A stretch of 64,000 nucleotides of DNA from Labilithrix sp. (GCA_019637225.1 JAHBWC010000008.1:90571-154570); one strand, 5' to 3'. Counted from the stretch's first letter, positions 31,408 to 41,202 are shown. Made by a program: numbers and translations. Notes: generated by a model from the sequence alone, not told the origin.

Positions 31408-32730
31408 TCACCGGAGGCGGGAGAGCTTGCCGTCGATGAGCGCCGCGTCGGCGCCCCTCGCCTTCTTCGCGGCCTCGTAGGCGGTGCGCGCCGCCTTGGC
31501 GTTGCCGTCGGCGGCCAGCGCGTCGCCCTGCGCGACCCACGACGGCGCGTGGTTCGGGAAGTCGAGCACGGCGCGCTGCCCGAAGGCCTTCGCGCTCGTG
31601 AGGCGGCCCGCCGCGATGCACGCGTTGGTCGCGTTCACGAGCGGCGCCGGATCGAGCGGATCGAGGCCGCTCGCCTTCTGGTAGGCCTCGAGCGCCAGAT
31701 CGATCTCGCCCTTCTTCGCGTACGCGTCCGCGATGAGGAGCTTCGCCTTGCCCTCGTTCGGCATCAGCTTCAGCGCCGCCTCGCCGGCCTCGATCGCCGC
31801 GTCGACCTTGCCGTCGGCGAGCGCCACGCGCCCCGACACGACATGCGCCAAGACGTCGTTCGGCGCGACCTTGAGGACGGACGCGGCGACCCGCTTGGCG
31901 TCCGGCAGCCGTCCCGCGAGGAGGTAGGCCTCGGTCAGCGCGCGCAGCGCGTCGACGAGCGTAGGCCGCTCGGCGGCTGCCTTCTCGAAGGCGGCGATCG
32001 CGTCGGACCGCCGCGCCGGATCGGACGCGAGGGCCCGCCCGTACTCGAGCGCTGCGATCGGATCGTGCGGATCGAGATCGACGGCGCGACGGAGCGAAGG
32101 GACGCCGTCCTTGCCGGTCCGATGGAGCATCGCGCCGAGAAGGAGGTGCCCCTCGAAGCGATCCGGCGCGAGGCGGATCGCCTCGCGGTACGAGGCCTCG
32201 GCGTCCGCGTCCTTCGAGTCGAGCTCGCGCGATCGGCCCTCGGCGAGCTTGGCGTGGAAGCGCACGTCGGCGCTCGCGTCCGGGAGCTTCGCGAGCTCGG
32301 CGAGCTCGGCGAGCGCCTCGGTCCCGCGGCGCCAGAGGAGGTGCGCCTCGGCCGCGCAGACGCGGCTCGCGGCGGCGCCGTTCGCGACCTTCGCGACGGA
32401 CTTGCAGGCGGACATCGCGGGGGCGAAGTCGCGCCGGGCGATGTGCGTCCGGGCGATCTCCCAGCCGACCGCGATCGCAGCGTCGCCCTTCGCGAAGACC
32501 TGAGCGCGCTTGAGCTCGGCGAGCGCCTCCGCTTCTCGCCCCGCGCGACGCAGGGCGCGCCCGTAGGCGGTCGCGGCCTCGGGGCTCGCCGGAGCCTTCC
32601 GCGCACCGTCCCTCGCGGCCGACACCGCGGACTCCTGCGCCGACGCGTCTCGGGTGGTGGAAACGATCCCCCCCAGCGTGGCGATCCCCGCGAGCGCAAA
32701 GGCGCAGAACCGTGAAGTCCTCATCATCAC
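31408..32730 (-). CDS. Exported tetratricopeptide-repeat protein
   Basis: A 440-aa protein with a cleavable signal peptide (FCAFALAGIATLGGIVSTTRDASA, ends about residue 31). The rest is an unbroken array of TPR helices with the usual W/L-G-Y/A-F-P spacing, e.g. AATAYGRALRRAGREAEALA, PIAALEYGRALAS and LALEAYQKASGLDPLDPAPL. At least ten repeats are visible. It is likely a periplasmic scaffold; the partner is unknown. It is 77 bp upstream of meaB on the same strand, and I see no functional link. Confidence 0.8.
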   Translation of the reverse strand: MMMRTSRFCAFALAGIATLGGIVSTTRDASAQESAVSAARDGARKAPASPEAATAYGRALRRAGREAEALAELKRAQVFAKGDAAIAVGWEIARTHIARRDFAPAMSACKSVAKVANGAAASRVCAAEAHLLWRRGTEALAELAELAKLPDASADVRFHAKLAEGRSRELDSKDADAEASYREAIRLAPDRFEGHLLLGAMLHRTGKDGVPSLRRAVDLDPHDPIAALEYGRALASDPARRSDAIAAFEKAAAERPTLVDALRALTEAYLLAGRLPDAKRVAASVLKVAPNDVLAHVVSGRVALADGKVDAAIEAGEAALKLMPNEGKAKLLIADAYAKKGEIDLALEAYQKASGLDPLDPAPLVNATNACIAAGRLTSAKAFGQRAVLDFPNHAPSWVAQGDALAADGNAKAARTAYEAAKKARGADAALIDGKLSRLR

Positions 32731-32815
32731 GCCCTCCAGGATTTGGCGTAGAGGAGGATACGTGCAGCGTGCATGCCATCCGGCAGGGCGCGGCCGGGGC
32801 GAAGGCGCAACGCCG

Positions 32816-33886
32816 CTACGCCGATCGCGGGCGACGCCGGATCTGCTCGAGCGCCCACCCGGCTGCGTCCCGGACGACCGCCGAGTCGTGCTTGGTGCGG
32901 GCCTCCTCGAGCGCCGGAATCGCGGCCTCGTCGCCCTCGTTGCCGAGGATCAGCGCGGCGTTCCGCGCCAGCCCCGCGCGCGTCGCCCGGCCGATCGGGC
33001 TCCCCTCGCGGAGGCGGACGAAGCCGTCGTCGTCGAGCGCGAGCAGCTCGCCCACCGCGGATCGGCGACGAAGCGGGCGTCGATCTCGCTGCTCGCGCGT
33101 CTCGCGCGCGTGGCGTTGAACGGGCAGACGGTCTGGCAGTCGTCGCAGCCGAACAGGTGCGCGCCCACGCCGGGACGGAGCGCGTCGTCGATCGCGCCGC
33201 GGTGCTCGATCGTGAGGTACGCGACGCAGCGGCGCGGATCGAGCACGAACGGAGCCTCGAACGCGCTCGTCGGGCACGCGTCGAGGCAGCGCGTGCACGA
33301 GCCGCAGCGCTCGGCGATCGGGGGATCGGGCTCGATCGCGAGCGTCGTGACGACCTCGCCGAGCAGGACGAACGATCCGACGCCGGGCACGATCAGGAGG
33401 CCGTTCTTCCCGACGAAGCCGAGGCCCGCGCGCGCGGCCCACGCCCGCTCGAGCACCGGCTCCTCGTCGCAGAGCGGGCGCGCGCGCACGTCGTCGCCGA
33501 GCGTCCGCGTGAGCGCCGCCAGCTTGCGGAGCTTCTTCCGCATCCCGTTGTGGTAGTCGCGCCCGCGCGCGTACCGCGCGATGCGCTGCGCGGTCGCGGC
33601 GACGTCGGGCCCGTCCTCGGCGGTGCGGGCGTAGCGACGCGCGAGGCAGATGACCGTGCGCGCGCCGGGCAGCACGTGCTCGCCGTCGAGGCGCCGGCGC
33701 GCCTCCGCGACGCGAGCCACGTCATCTCGCCGTGCTTTCCGTCGGCGACGAACGCCTCGTAGCGCTCGAAGTCGGCGTCGAGCGGCAGGTCCGCGCGCGC
33801 GAACCCGACCGCCTCGAAGCCGAGCCGCGCGGCCTCGGCGACGATGCGCTTTCGCGGAGGGTCGGGGATGTCAGCTCGGGTTGCAT
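32816..33886 (-). pseudogene. queG: Epoxyqueuosine reductase QueG, interrupted by about three frameshifts
   Basis: All of QueG can be read, but only by changing frame. ATG 33886 opens with MQPELTSPTLRE. After a shift near 33850 comes LGFEAVGFARADLPLD...HGEMTWLA. After a shift near 33712 the frame gives LPGARTVICLARRYA, the cobalamin region, and the two ferredoxin-type clusters CGSCTRCLDACP and GCDDCQTVCPFN. After a shift near 33060 come LALDDDGFVRLREGSPIGR and RNAALILGN with a HEAT-like tail to 32816. The overall span (about 356 codons) is the normal QueG length, so material has shifted, not been lost. QueG makes the last step of tRNA queuosine. Three shifts rule out programmed frameshifting; this is decay or sequence error. 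Confidence 0.8.
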
Positions 33887-33997
33887 CGATGGAGGCGATG
33901 TTGAACGCCCCTCAACGTATCATGTCATACGTTCTGCAGCTTCAGGAGCGTGTCGCGCTGGTCGCGGGATCGGCGGCATCGGTTATGAAGGGCGACC

Positions 33998-35149
33998 ATG
34001 AGAGCGACCTCTTCCTTTGGTCCGGCCCTGTTCGTCTCGGTCCTCGCGCGCTGGCGGCGCCGCCTGCAATGACGGCGACGCGGGCTCCACCCCGGCGACC
34101 GGGAACCAGAACTCGCGTGCGAGCAGGCGCCCAGGTCGAAGGCGCGTTCTGCAGAGTCGTGCCAGATGTCGCCGACCGCGCAGCCGGCGACGTGCAAGGC
34201 GCCCCGCACGGTCAACGCGTGCTGCACCTGGGTCGCCCCGCCGTCGAAGCCGCTCGAGCGCGGCGTCGGCCTCAACCGCTACTCCGGGAGCGATCCGACG
34301 ATCCAGCTCTCGTGCCTCGACGATCCGGGGACGGTCGGCACGCCGACGACGGTGACGCTCAAGGGCTTCGTCCGCCTCTTCTCGAGCGGCGGCGACTCGA
34401 CGGGCGTGACGATCGAGATCTTCCGCGAGGGCGAGGACGGCTCGCTCGGCGAGCGGATCGGCAGCCCCGCCACGACGACCTCCGACGACGAGAGCGCGAA
34501 GAAGGAGGACTGGCTCGAGAAGTGTCCGGACGGCGGCTGCACCTTCCGCGGGTACACGTACCCCGGCGTCCCGACGGAGACGCGCCTCATCGTGAAGACG
34601 TCGGACGCGACCGGCAGCGCGCAGTGGGCCGCGCTCTACGACTACAACATCTTCTTCCCGACCGCGTCGGCGGTCGACGGCGTGATCGAATACGATCCGT
34701 CGGTGGTCGCCGCGACCGATCTCAACACGGTCGCCTCCGCGGCCGGCGGCTTCTCGCCGAGCCAGGACAAGGGCATGCTCGCCGGGGAGGTCCACGACTG
34801 CGGCGACGTCCGGCTCTCGGGCGCGACCGTCGACATCGACGCGGCCCACGAGGGCGACATGTTCTACTTCGGCGAGAACGAGTCGAACCCGCTCCCCGAC
34901 AAGACCCGCACGAGCGCGGGCACGAGCAAGCTCGGTCTCTTCGGGACGCTCAACGTGACGACGGGCGTTCCGATCCGCATCAGCGCCATCAGCGACAACG
35001 GTCAGACGGTCCTGCTCGCGACGCACACCGTACGGCGTTCAAGGCCTCCCCGTGACGTCGCTGCGCCTCCGCGGTCGGCGCCCCTGGCAAGTGAGCGTGT
35101 CGGGACCATCCGCCCCGGTGGCAGTCGCCTCGAGGCACGACGAACGTAA
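33998..35149 (+). pseudogene. Lipoprotein of unknown function, frameshifted
   Basis: ATG 33998 has an AAGGGCGACC leader and encodes MRATSSFGPALFVSVLA. The frame then hits a stop at about 34070. The continuation (ACNDGDAGSTPATGNQN, a lipobox plus linker) is in another frame until about 34115. The original frame then carries the main body (CTWVAPPSKPLERG, TTVTLKGFVRLFSSGGDSTG, TFRGYTYPGVPTETRL, GAALSGATVDID-like text near the end) to 35149. A further shift near 35030 may restore an earlier end at 35055. The body resembles a secreted beta-rich protein, with no family I recognise. It belongs to the block of broken genes at 33-37.3 kb. Confidence 0.6.
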
Positions 35150-35899
35150 CCCACGACCGGCTCTTCGCGGGCACGCTCGGCACTCCGTCAGCCGCGCGGC
35201 CCGGAAGCGGGCTATCGCGTCAACGTCGACGCCCTCTTGCTCAGCGCGTTCGCGGCGGGCGTCCTCATGCGGCGGTGCGTACGCGTCCGCCTCGCGCGGC
35301 CCGCGCTCGACACGCGGTCGATCTCGGCTGGGCGTCAGCGCCGTCGGGCTCACGCTGCTTCACTCGGCGCGTCTCGCGGGTGACGTTCGTCGGGCTCGAC
35401 GAGGCCCTCGCGCACCTCGCCGCCGAGAGAATGCAGAGGCCAACGGGTGGGCGGAGCGCGCGGACGTCCTCCACGCCGACGTCGCGCACGCCGCCAAGGA
35501 TCGCGGGCTCCAGCGATCTCGTCTGCAACCCGCCGTACGTCCCCCCGGTCGCGGCCGCGCCCACCGAGCGCGTCCGCGGCGCAATTACGGCGACCTCGCC
35601 GCGTTCGTCGACGCCGCGCGGAAGATTGCCCGGCCGGCGGGCCCGCCATGTGCTTTCGTGTATCCGGCGATCAAGCGACGACGCTCTCACGACGCTGCGC
35701 TCGCGCGGCCTCGAGCCGAAGCGCCTCCATTATCCACGGACGCGCCTCGTCATGCGGCGCGTGTCGTCCTCGTCGAGTCCGCGCGCCGGCCAAGCCTGGC
35801 GGCCTGTCGATCGAGCCGCCGTTCGTCGAGACCGGCGACCGCGGCGCCCGGAGCGCGGAGCTCGCCGCGCTCCGCTTTCGACGCCGCGTCGCTGACTGA
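35146..35899 (+). pseudogene. tRNA1(Val)-adenine-N6-methyltransferase-like (TrmN6/YfiC) gene, heavily frameshifted
   Basis: No frame is open throughout, yet pieces in all three plus-strand frames line up with a small SAM-dependent N6-methyltransferase: THDRLFAGTLG, GYRVNVDALLLSAFAAG, VDLG plus AVGLTLLHSAR, VTFVGLDEALAHLA, ANGWAERADVLHADVAHA, DLVCNPPYVPP (the catalytic NPPY motif), and a tail ending FVETGDRGARSAELA. At least six frame changes are needed in about 750 bp. TrmN6 modifies A37 of tRNA1(Val); related PrmC/RsmC-type enzymes share NPPY, so the exact substrate is uncertain. No normal start codon precedes the first piece (GTA at 35146). Confidence 0.6.
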
Positions 35900-36090
35900 C
35901 GCATATCGTCGGATGGCTCGCTCACGGCGCGACGCAGGACGTGAGCAGCGAGCCGGGCGCGGGCGGCGCGCAAGTCCTCGCACAAGAGGACGCGGGCAAG
36001 GTTCGACAGGCTCCGTCTTGCCGCCGATCGCGTAGGCCAGTGATCCCCGCGGCCGCGGTGACGTTCAGGACACTGAGCGCGCGTCCTCAG

Positions 36091-37262
36091 TCAGCCGGCG
36101 AAGCGCGCGGTGATCACGGCCGTGAACGGGTCGGTCGTGAGGAACCCACCCTGCCGGTCTCGCCGAACGCGACGTTCGCGAAGACGCGCTGGAACTCGTG
36201 CGCCGTGCCGAGCCCGATGTCGACGGCCGGTGTGCCCGGCGACGCGTGAAAGAAGCGGGCTTGGTCTTCTTCGCGTCGGTGACGGTCTCGTCGGCGATCA
36301 GCTTCAGCCGGAACGCCGGGTCGCTCGCCGCTGGGCCCCTTGCGGATCGAGGACCCCGATCGCGCGACCGTACGCCGTGAGGCCCGCGGTCACCGTCGCG
36401 ACGTTCGTCGTGTCCGGAACGGCGCCGGCCTCACACCCGGTGGCGGTCGCCGTGATCACGCGGACGTCGTAGCGCCGACCGGCACCTCGACCGCCGTGGT
36501 GACTGGGCATAGGCGACGCCGTTTCCGCCGAGCGAGCGGAGGATCCGGGCGGCTCCACGCGCCGCTGCCCGTCTCGGCGAACCGGCATCCACGATCGGCG
36601 TCCGGAGAGAGGTGGGCGACGCGGAGCCGCGCGCGCCTCAGGCGCGCTGCCCGCGCTTGCAGCTCGCGAGCAGGCCGTTCGGATCGGCGTTGTCGACGCA
36701 GACGGCACGTCGAGCGGTGACTGCGCGTTGCCCGCCGTCCCGATCGCGAAGGCGTGCGATCGCGCCGACTGGCACGGACTGCCAGCGATCGAGATCGCGT
36801 CCTTGCCGCGATGTATGGGCGGTGACCTCACGGCGTAAACGATCGGAGCGATCTCGAAGTAGCCGTTGTTCGCCCTGGGTCGATGCTGCCGAACTGCACG
36901 TTGTCGATGAAGGGCGTGAAGAGCACCCCGCCGCCGAAGCCGACGGCGACGCCCGCGGTGCCGGGCGCGGCGTGGATGACACGGCTTCGACTTCCCGAAC
37001 GTGACGTCGGTGTCGTCGACGAAAGGCGGCGAGCCAACGGCTGCGGGGAGTCGCCCCGATCGAGCCGACCGATCGCGGCGACCGTCGCGCTCGCGCCGGA
37101 CGAGAGCGCCGGGAGGATCCGTGATGTCGCTGGCCCACCGACGGAGTGGCACAGTTGGCTGCGCCGGGCGCCACGATGCGCACATCGTACTTCTGCGCGT
37201 CGACGTCGAGGTACTTGGTGACTTCGCCGTAGGCAAACCCGGCGCGGACAATATGCGGCGTT
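36091..37262 (-). pseudogene. DUF4397-repeat protein, 5'-truncated and frameshifted
   Basis: Minus-strand fragments in three frames spell a DUF4397 protein: IVRAGFAYGEVTKYLDVDAQ, KYDVRIVAPG, LPALSSGASATVAAIGRLDR, FVDDTDVTFGKSK, VIHAAPGTAGVAVGF, FTPFIDNVQFGSIDPG, ANNGYFEIAPIVYAV, RYDVRVITATATGCEAG, FRLKLIADETVTDA, HASPGTPAVDIGLG and FLTTDPFTAVITARFAG, with stop at 36091. HASPGTPAVD is the family hallmark. The signal peptide and first half-domain are missing: the first piece abuts the truncated DUF1275 gene at about 37252-37262. DUF4397 proteins are secreted, with unknown roles. At least six frame changes are needed. A stop at 36638 in one frame may split it in two. Confidence 0.6.
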
Positions 37263-37907
37263 CGCGAGGAAGCCGACCTGCCGGCACACGGGCACCATGG
37301 CGGCGGCGCCGAGCGCAAAGGCGGTCAGCTTCGTTCCGCGGAGCGCGAGGGACGCCCACGCCTTCGGACGTTCCTCGGGCTTGCCGACGAGGAGCGTCGC
37401 GGCGGCGACGGCGAAATCGGTCGCCGGGCCGGTCATATGCGTGGTTCGAACGGCCATGCCCGTGCTCGCGGCGACGGCCGCGTTCTGCATCCCCATCGCG
37501 AAGCTGACGACGCAGAGGAAGGCGAAGTCGTGCGCGGTCTCGACCGTCCCGCCGAAGACACCGAAGACGCCGGCGGAGCCGAGGAGCGCGACCGCGGCGA
37601 GCGTGACGGAGACCAGCGTGAGCGGGATCCAGTACGGCAGGCCGCCGCCGGGCTCGCCGAGCTTCTTGACGCTGATGACCGCCGTGGCCGCGCCGATCAT
37701 GAAGCAGGCGAGGACGAGGAGGTAGTCGAGACCGAGCACGTCGCCCGCGTCGGCACCGACACGGGTGAGCGTGCCCGTGACGTGAGCGACGAATCGCTGG
37801 CAGGCCAGGAACGCACCGACGTTGACCGCACCCGCTCCGAAGGCGAGGAGAGCCCAGCTCGCGAGGTGGCGGAGCGACGTCAGCCGATCGGGGTGGTGGA
37901 CGACCAT
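37263..37907 (-). pseudogene. DUF1275 (YoaK-like) membrane protein, 3'-truncated
   Basis: The first 215 codons from ATG 37907 encode a clean DUF1275 protein: ASWALLAFGAGAVNVGAFLA, a FVAHVTGTLTRVGADAG motif, and six hydrophobic helices including VVSFAMGMQNAAVAA and THMTGPATDFAVAAATLL. At VCRQVGFLANAAYC the last helix breaks off and the frame runs on into out-of-frame DUF4397 sequence to a stop at 36828. About 20-30 residues of the normal C-terminus are missing. The function of DUF1275 is unknown; the protein is predicted in the inner membrane. It is divergent from a LysR gene that probably regulates it. Confidence 0.65.
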
Positions 37908-37935
37908 CGAACGCTCAAGGTGAGTCGTTGTAACG

Positions 37936-37953
37936 CTTTGATCAACTACAAAG
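37936..37953. promoter_or_regulatory. Candidate LysR-type binding site in divergent promoter
   Basis: The 91-bp gap between DUF1275 (minus) and the LysR gene (plus) is notably A+T-rich. It holds CTTTG-N8-CAAAG, an interrupted palindrome that fits the T-N11-A pattern of LysR sites. Both promoters must lie here, so autoregulation plus control of DUF1275 is likely by analogy. Confidence 0.4.
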
Positions 37954-37998
37954 TTATGTGACCATATTTAGGTTTTCTGGAACTATTGGCGCAGCATC

Positions 37999-38898
37999 GT
38001 GCAACGTCTCAATTTTCACCACCTTCGGTACTTCTGGCTGGTCGCCCGGGAAGGCGGGCTCGCCAACGCGGGGAAGCTGCTGAAGCTCTCGCCGGCGGCG
38101 CTGAGCACCCAGATCCGGTCGCTCGAGGAGAGCGTCGGTCACCGGCTCTTCACGAAGCAGGGCCGCCGGCTCGTGCTCACCGAGGTCGGGCACATCGCCT
38201 ACCGCTACGCCGACGACATCTTCGCCCTCGGGCGCGAGCTCGGAGACGTCCTCGAGCGCCGCGTCTTGCCGTCCGCCGCGACCCTCCGCGTGGGCCTCGT
38301 CGAGGCGCTGCCGAAGATGGTCGTCCGGCACCTGCTCGAGCCCGTGCTCCGCGCCACCCCGCCGGCGCGCCTCGTCTGCCACGAGGGCACCGTCGACGCG
38401 CTGATCGCGGGCCTCGCGTCGCACGCCTACGATCTCGTCCTCGCCGACACGCCGCTGCCGGCCGGGAGCGCCGTCCGCGCCTACAACCACCTCCTGGGCG
38501 ACTGCGGAGTGACGTTCTTCGCGCAGCCCGACACCGCGCGCCTCCTCCGGAGCGGCTTTCCGGAGAGCCTGAACCAGGCGCCGATGCTGCTACCGGCCAC
38601 GGGCTCGGCCCTCCGGCGCGAGCTCGACGCGTGGTTCGACGCGCGCGGCGTCGTCCCTCGTGTCGTGGCCGAGTTCGAGGACAGCGCCCTCCTCAAGGCG
38701 TTCGGCGCGGCGGGCCACGGCGTGTTCTGCGTGCCCTCGGTGATCGCGACGGAGATCGCGTCGGTGTACGCGGTCGCTCCGGTCGGCGAGACGCGCGACG
38801 TCCTCGAGCGCTTCTATGCGATCTCCCCCGAGCGCCGGATCCGCAACCCGGCGGTGGCCGCCATCTCGGACGCCGCCCGCGAGAGCCTCTTCGGCTAG
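37999..38898 (+). CDS. LysR-family transcriptional regulator, NhaR-like
   Basis: A 299-aa regulator with a GTG start. The N-terminal winged helix-turn-helix reads NFHHLRYFWLVAREGGLANA and LKLSPAALSTQIRSLEESVG, ending LFTKQGRRLVLTEVG. The linker helix and two-lobed effector domain follow (ATLRVGLVEALPKMVVRHLL). The YFW...REGG pattern is like NhaR, which answers Na+ or pH; the real signal here is unknown. It is divergent from the DUF1275 gene and reads cleanly, in contrast to the broken block beside it. Its TAG stop sits in a CTAG shared with the convergent methyltransferase gene's stop. Confidence 0.88.
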   Translation: MQRLNFHHLRYFWLVAREGGLANAGKLLKLSPAALSTQIRSLEESVGHRLFTKQGRRLVLTEVGHIAYRYADDIFALGRELGDVLERRVLPSAATLRVGLVEALPKMVVRHLLEPVLRATPPARLVCHEGTVDALIAGLASHAYDLVLADTPLPAGSAVRAYNHLLGDCGVTFFAQPDTARLLRSGFPESLNQAPMLLPATGSALRRELDAWFDARGVVPRVVAEFEDSALLKAFGAAGHGVFCVPSVIATEIASVYAVAPVGETRDVLERFYAISPERRIRNPAVAAISDAARESLFG

Positions 38899-39443
38899 CG
38901 CGCCGCCACGAGCCGGTCGAGCGCGATCGCGCAGGCGGCGCGGACGCTGAGGTGGTTGAAGTCGCCGGCGCCGTGGATCGGCTCGAGCAAGAGGTCGGCG
39001 CCGTCGAGCACCTCGGGCGCGAGGCCCCAGCTCGTGCCGAAGACGAGCAGGACCGGCGGCCCCTCTGCGGCGAGCGCGGACCGCGCCGCGGACCAGGTCG
39101 CCGGCGCGCCGATCGCGCGCGCGGCCGTCACCCAGAGCTCGGTCCCCTCCCCGCACGCCGCCTTCGCGTCCGCGAGCGTCGCGACGACGCGCGAGATCGC
39201 GAGCGCGTCCTTGCGATCGGGGATGCGCTTCGCGCTCGATCCGTGCGTCCAGTGGTCGACGATGCGGTGCGCGAGCGCCTGCTGCGCCTCGATCGGGTGG
39301 ACGATGTAGAAGGCCTCGCAGCCGTAGGTCCGCGCGCTCCGCGACAGATCGTGCACGTCGATCGTCGTCAGCGTGCTCGTCCCGGAGGCGCCCTTGGCGT
39401 CGAGGACCGGGTGGTGGACCAGCGCAATCGACAGGCGCCTCAT
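38895..39443 (-). CDS. SPOUT-type RNA methyltransferase (Methyltrn_RNA_4-like)
   Basis: A 182-aa protein, starting at ATG 39443 inside an ATGA overlap with trmD. The sequence ([64 protein letters not shown]) fits the small SAM-dependent RNA methyltransferase family PF09936. That family has a SPOUT trefoil knot (VFGTSWGL is the knot loop) and is typically encoded next to trmD, as in Thermotoga. The substrate RNA is not established for this family, to my knowledge. The two stops at 38895-38898 overlap on opposite strands. Confidence 0.78.
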   Translation of the reverse strand: MRRLSIALVHHPVLDAKGASGTSTLTTIDVHDLSRSARTYGCEAFYIVHPIEAQQALAHRIVDHWTHGSSAKRIPDRKDALAISRVVATLADAKAACGEGTELWVTAARAIGAPATWSAARSALAAEGPPVLLVFGTSWGLAPEVLDGADLLLEPIHGAGDFNHLSVRAACAIALDRLVAAR

Positions 39444-40177
39444 TCGCTCGCCTTCCCTTTCGCGGGCGCGATCGCGGCCGGCGCGCCCGGCGCCACGAGA
39501 TCCGGCCGGCGCTCCCGCGTCCGCGCGAGCGACTGCGCGGCCCGCCACTTGGCGATCTCGGCGTGGTTGCCGCCGGCGAGCACGTCGGGGACCGCCAGCC
39601 CCCGAAACTCCGCCGGCCGGGTGTACTGCGGGTACTCGAGGAGGCCGCCCTCGCCGTGCGACTCCTCGCGGATCGACTCGGCGTTGCCGAGCACGCCGGG
39701 GACGAGCCGCACCGTCGCCTCGACGATCGCCATCGCCGCGACCTCGCCGCCCGTCATCACGAAGTCGCCGAGCGAGATCTCCTCGTCGACGAAGCTCCGG
39801 ACGCGCTCGTCGAAGCCCTCGTAGCGGCCGCAGACGAGCATGAACGCCGGCTCGACCGCGAGCCGCGCGGCCGCGGGCTGCGCGAACGGCGCGCCTTGCG
39901 GCGTCAGGAGGATGCGGCGCGCGCGCGGCTCGCCGGCGGCGTGCGCCTCGGCGTCGAGCGCCTCCATGCACGCGACGAGGACGTCGGCGCGCATGACCAT
40001 CCCGCTCCCGCCGCCGTAAGGCGTGTCGTCGACGCTGCGGTGCTTGCCGAGCCCGTGCTCGCGCGGCGACCGCAGCCGGACGGCGAGCTCGCCGCCCTTG
40101 ATCGCGCGGCCGACGAAGCTCGTCGCGAGGAACGTCTCGAACAGCTCCGGGAAGAGCGTGACGATGTCGACGCGCAC
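39440..40177 (-). CDS. trmD: tRNA (guanine-37-N1)-methyltransferase TrmD
   Basis: A 245-aa SPOUT enzyme that methylates G37 next to the anticodon and prevents frameshifting. Typical motifs are [51 protein letters not shown] and the knot segment [18 protein letters not shown], with [15 protein letters not shown] near the end. It is 2 nt after rimM and overlaps the following methyltransferase gene by 4 nt. This is the standard rpsP-rimM-trmD order. Confidence 0.95.
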   Translation of the reverse strand: MRVDIVTLFPELFETFLATSFVGRAIKGGELAVRLRSPREHGLGKHRSVDDTPYGGGSGMVMRADVLVACMEALDAEAHAAGEPRARRILLTPQGAPFAQPAAARLAVEPAFMLVCGRYEGFDERVRSFVDEEISLGDFVMTGGEVAAMAIVEATVRLVPGVLGNAESIREESHGEGGLLEYPQYTRPAEFRGLAVPDVLAGGNHAEIAKWRAAQSLARTRERRPDLVAPGAPAAIAPAKGKASE

Positions 40178-40179
40178 GG

Positions 40180-40881
40180 CTACGCCTCGTCCGGGGTCGC
40201 GCCCTCGTCGTCGTCGCCGTCGTCGTCGCCGTCGTCGTCGCCGGGCGCCTCGTCATCCGCGGACGCTTCGCCCGAGCCGGACGCCCCGCCCTCGCCGGAC
40301 GCCCCGCCCGCGGAGGCGCCCTTGCGAGGCCGCTTGGCCTTCTTCGGCTTCTTCGCCGGCAACCGCTCGAGGTCCTCGAGCGTCAAGAGCTCCACGAGCC
40401 GCGCGGTCGTGTCGAGCTTGCCGATGTACGTCTCGGTCAGCGGGATCTCCCAGTCGCCCTTGCCGTCGTCGAAGCGCACGAGCAGCACTTCGAGCGTCGG
40501 GTACGCCACGATCTCCGTCACGACGCCGACGCGCTCGCCGCTCAGGTGGACCTCGGCGCCGACGATGTCGACCGTGTAGAACTCGCCCTCTTCGGGCTGC
40601 GGGAAATCGCGGCGGCGGACGCAGACGAGCGCCCCGCGAAGCTCCTCGGCGCGATCGCGATCGTCGACCGAGTAGAGCTTCATCAGCACGGCGTCGTCCG
40701 CGCGGCGCGCGGCCTCGACCGAGACCTCGTGCTCCTCGCCGTCCGCCAGGCGAACGAGCACCTCGTCCCGTTCCAGGAGGACGTCGCTCGCCTTGTTGAA
40801 CAGCTTCAGGCGGAGCTCGCCGCGCACTCCGTGCGGACGCGCGATCTCCGCGAGCGGCACCCACGCGTCGAGGTCGGCCAT
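40180..40881 (-). CDS. rimM: Ribosome maturation factor RimM
   Basis: A 233-aa 16S-processing factor for the 30S head. The N-terminal RimM barrel has [24 protein letters not shown]-barrel follows ([37 protein letters not shown]). From about residue 175 there is a non-standard tail of Lys/Arg, then Gly/Ala and finally an acidic Asp/Gly repeat (from three 12-bp DNA repeats). Normal RimM is about 175 aa, so the tail is an addition. It is 12 nt after khpA. Confidence 0.93.
   Translation of the reverse strand: MADLDAWVPLAEIARPHGVRGELRLKLFNKASDVLLERDEVLVRLADGEEHEVSVEAARRADDAVLMKLYSVDDRDRAEELRGALVCVRRRDFPQPEEGEFYTVDIVGAEVHLSGERVGVVTEIVAYPTLEVLLVRFDDGKGDWEIPLTETYIGKLDTTARLVELLTLEDLERLPAKKPKKAKRPRKGASAGGASGEGGASGSGEASADDEAPGDDDGDDDGDDDEGATPDEA
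40207..40242 (-). repeat. 12-bp tandem repeat in rimM tail
   Basis: Three perfect copies of GTCGTCGTCGCC (plus strand) encode a Gly-Asp-Asp-Asp acidic repeat near the RimM C-terminus. It can probably change length by slippage without shifting frame. Confidence 0.85.
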
Positions 40882-40893
40882 GAAGACCGCGCC

Positions 40894-41130
40894 TCAGTCG
40901 ACGATGTCGAGGTGCGCGCGCTTGCCGAGCTTCGTCGACACGGCGGCGAGGATGGTGCGCATCGACTGAGCCGTGCGCCCCTCCTTGCCGATCACCTTGC
41001 CCACGTCTTCTTTGGCGACGCGCAGCTCGATGAGGCTGTTGTGCTCGCTCGCGATCTCCGTCACGACGACCTGATCGGGATGGTCCACGAGCTCCATCGC
41101 GATCGCTTTGATCAGCTCTTTCAGCGGCAT
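40894..41130 (-). CDS. khpA: KH-domain RNA-binding protein KhpA
   Basis: A 78-aa single KH domain (YlqC/KhpA family). The GxxG loop is GKEG in DVGKVIGKEGRTAQSMRTIL. In Gram-positives KhpA works with KhpB in envelope growth and RNA binding; the role in this group is less clear. It sits between rpsP and rimM, its conserved place. A 72-bp gap separates it from rpsP. Confidence 0.93.
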   Translation of the reverse strand: MPLKELIKAIAMELVDHPDQVVVTEIASEHNSLIELRVAKEDVGKVIGKEGRTAQSMRTILAAVSTKLGKRAHLDIVD

Positions 41131-41202
41131 GTCCGAATCATCCCCACCCCGGCCCGCCCAACTACTGCGCGCGCGCGGGGATCGCTCGAGCCCAACTGCG
41201 TT

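Noticed and set aside
32816..33886. Programmed frameshifting in queG
   Set aside because: At least three separate shifts in different places, no slippery heptamer, and neighbours broken in the same way.
36828..37907. A single 359-aa fusion protein DUF1275-DUF4397
   Set aside because: After about residue 215 the frame is out of phase with the DUF4397 coding sequence, so the tail is meaningless translation apart from one short in-phase stretch.
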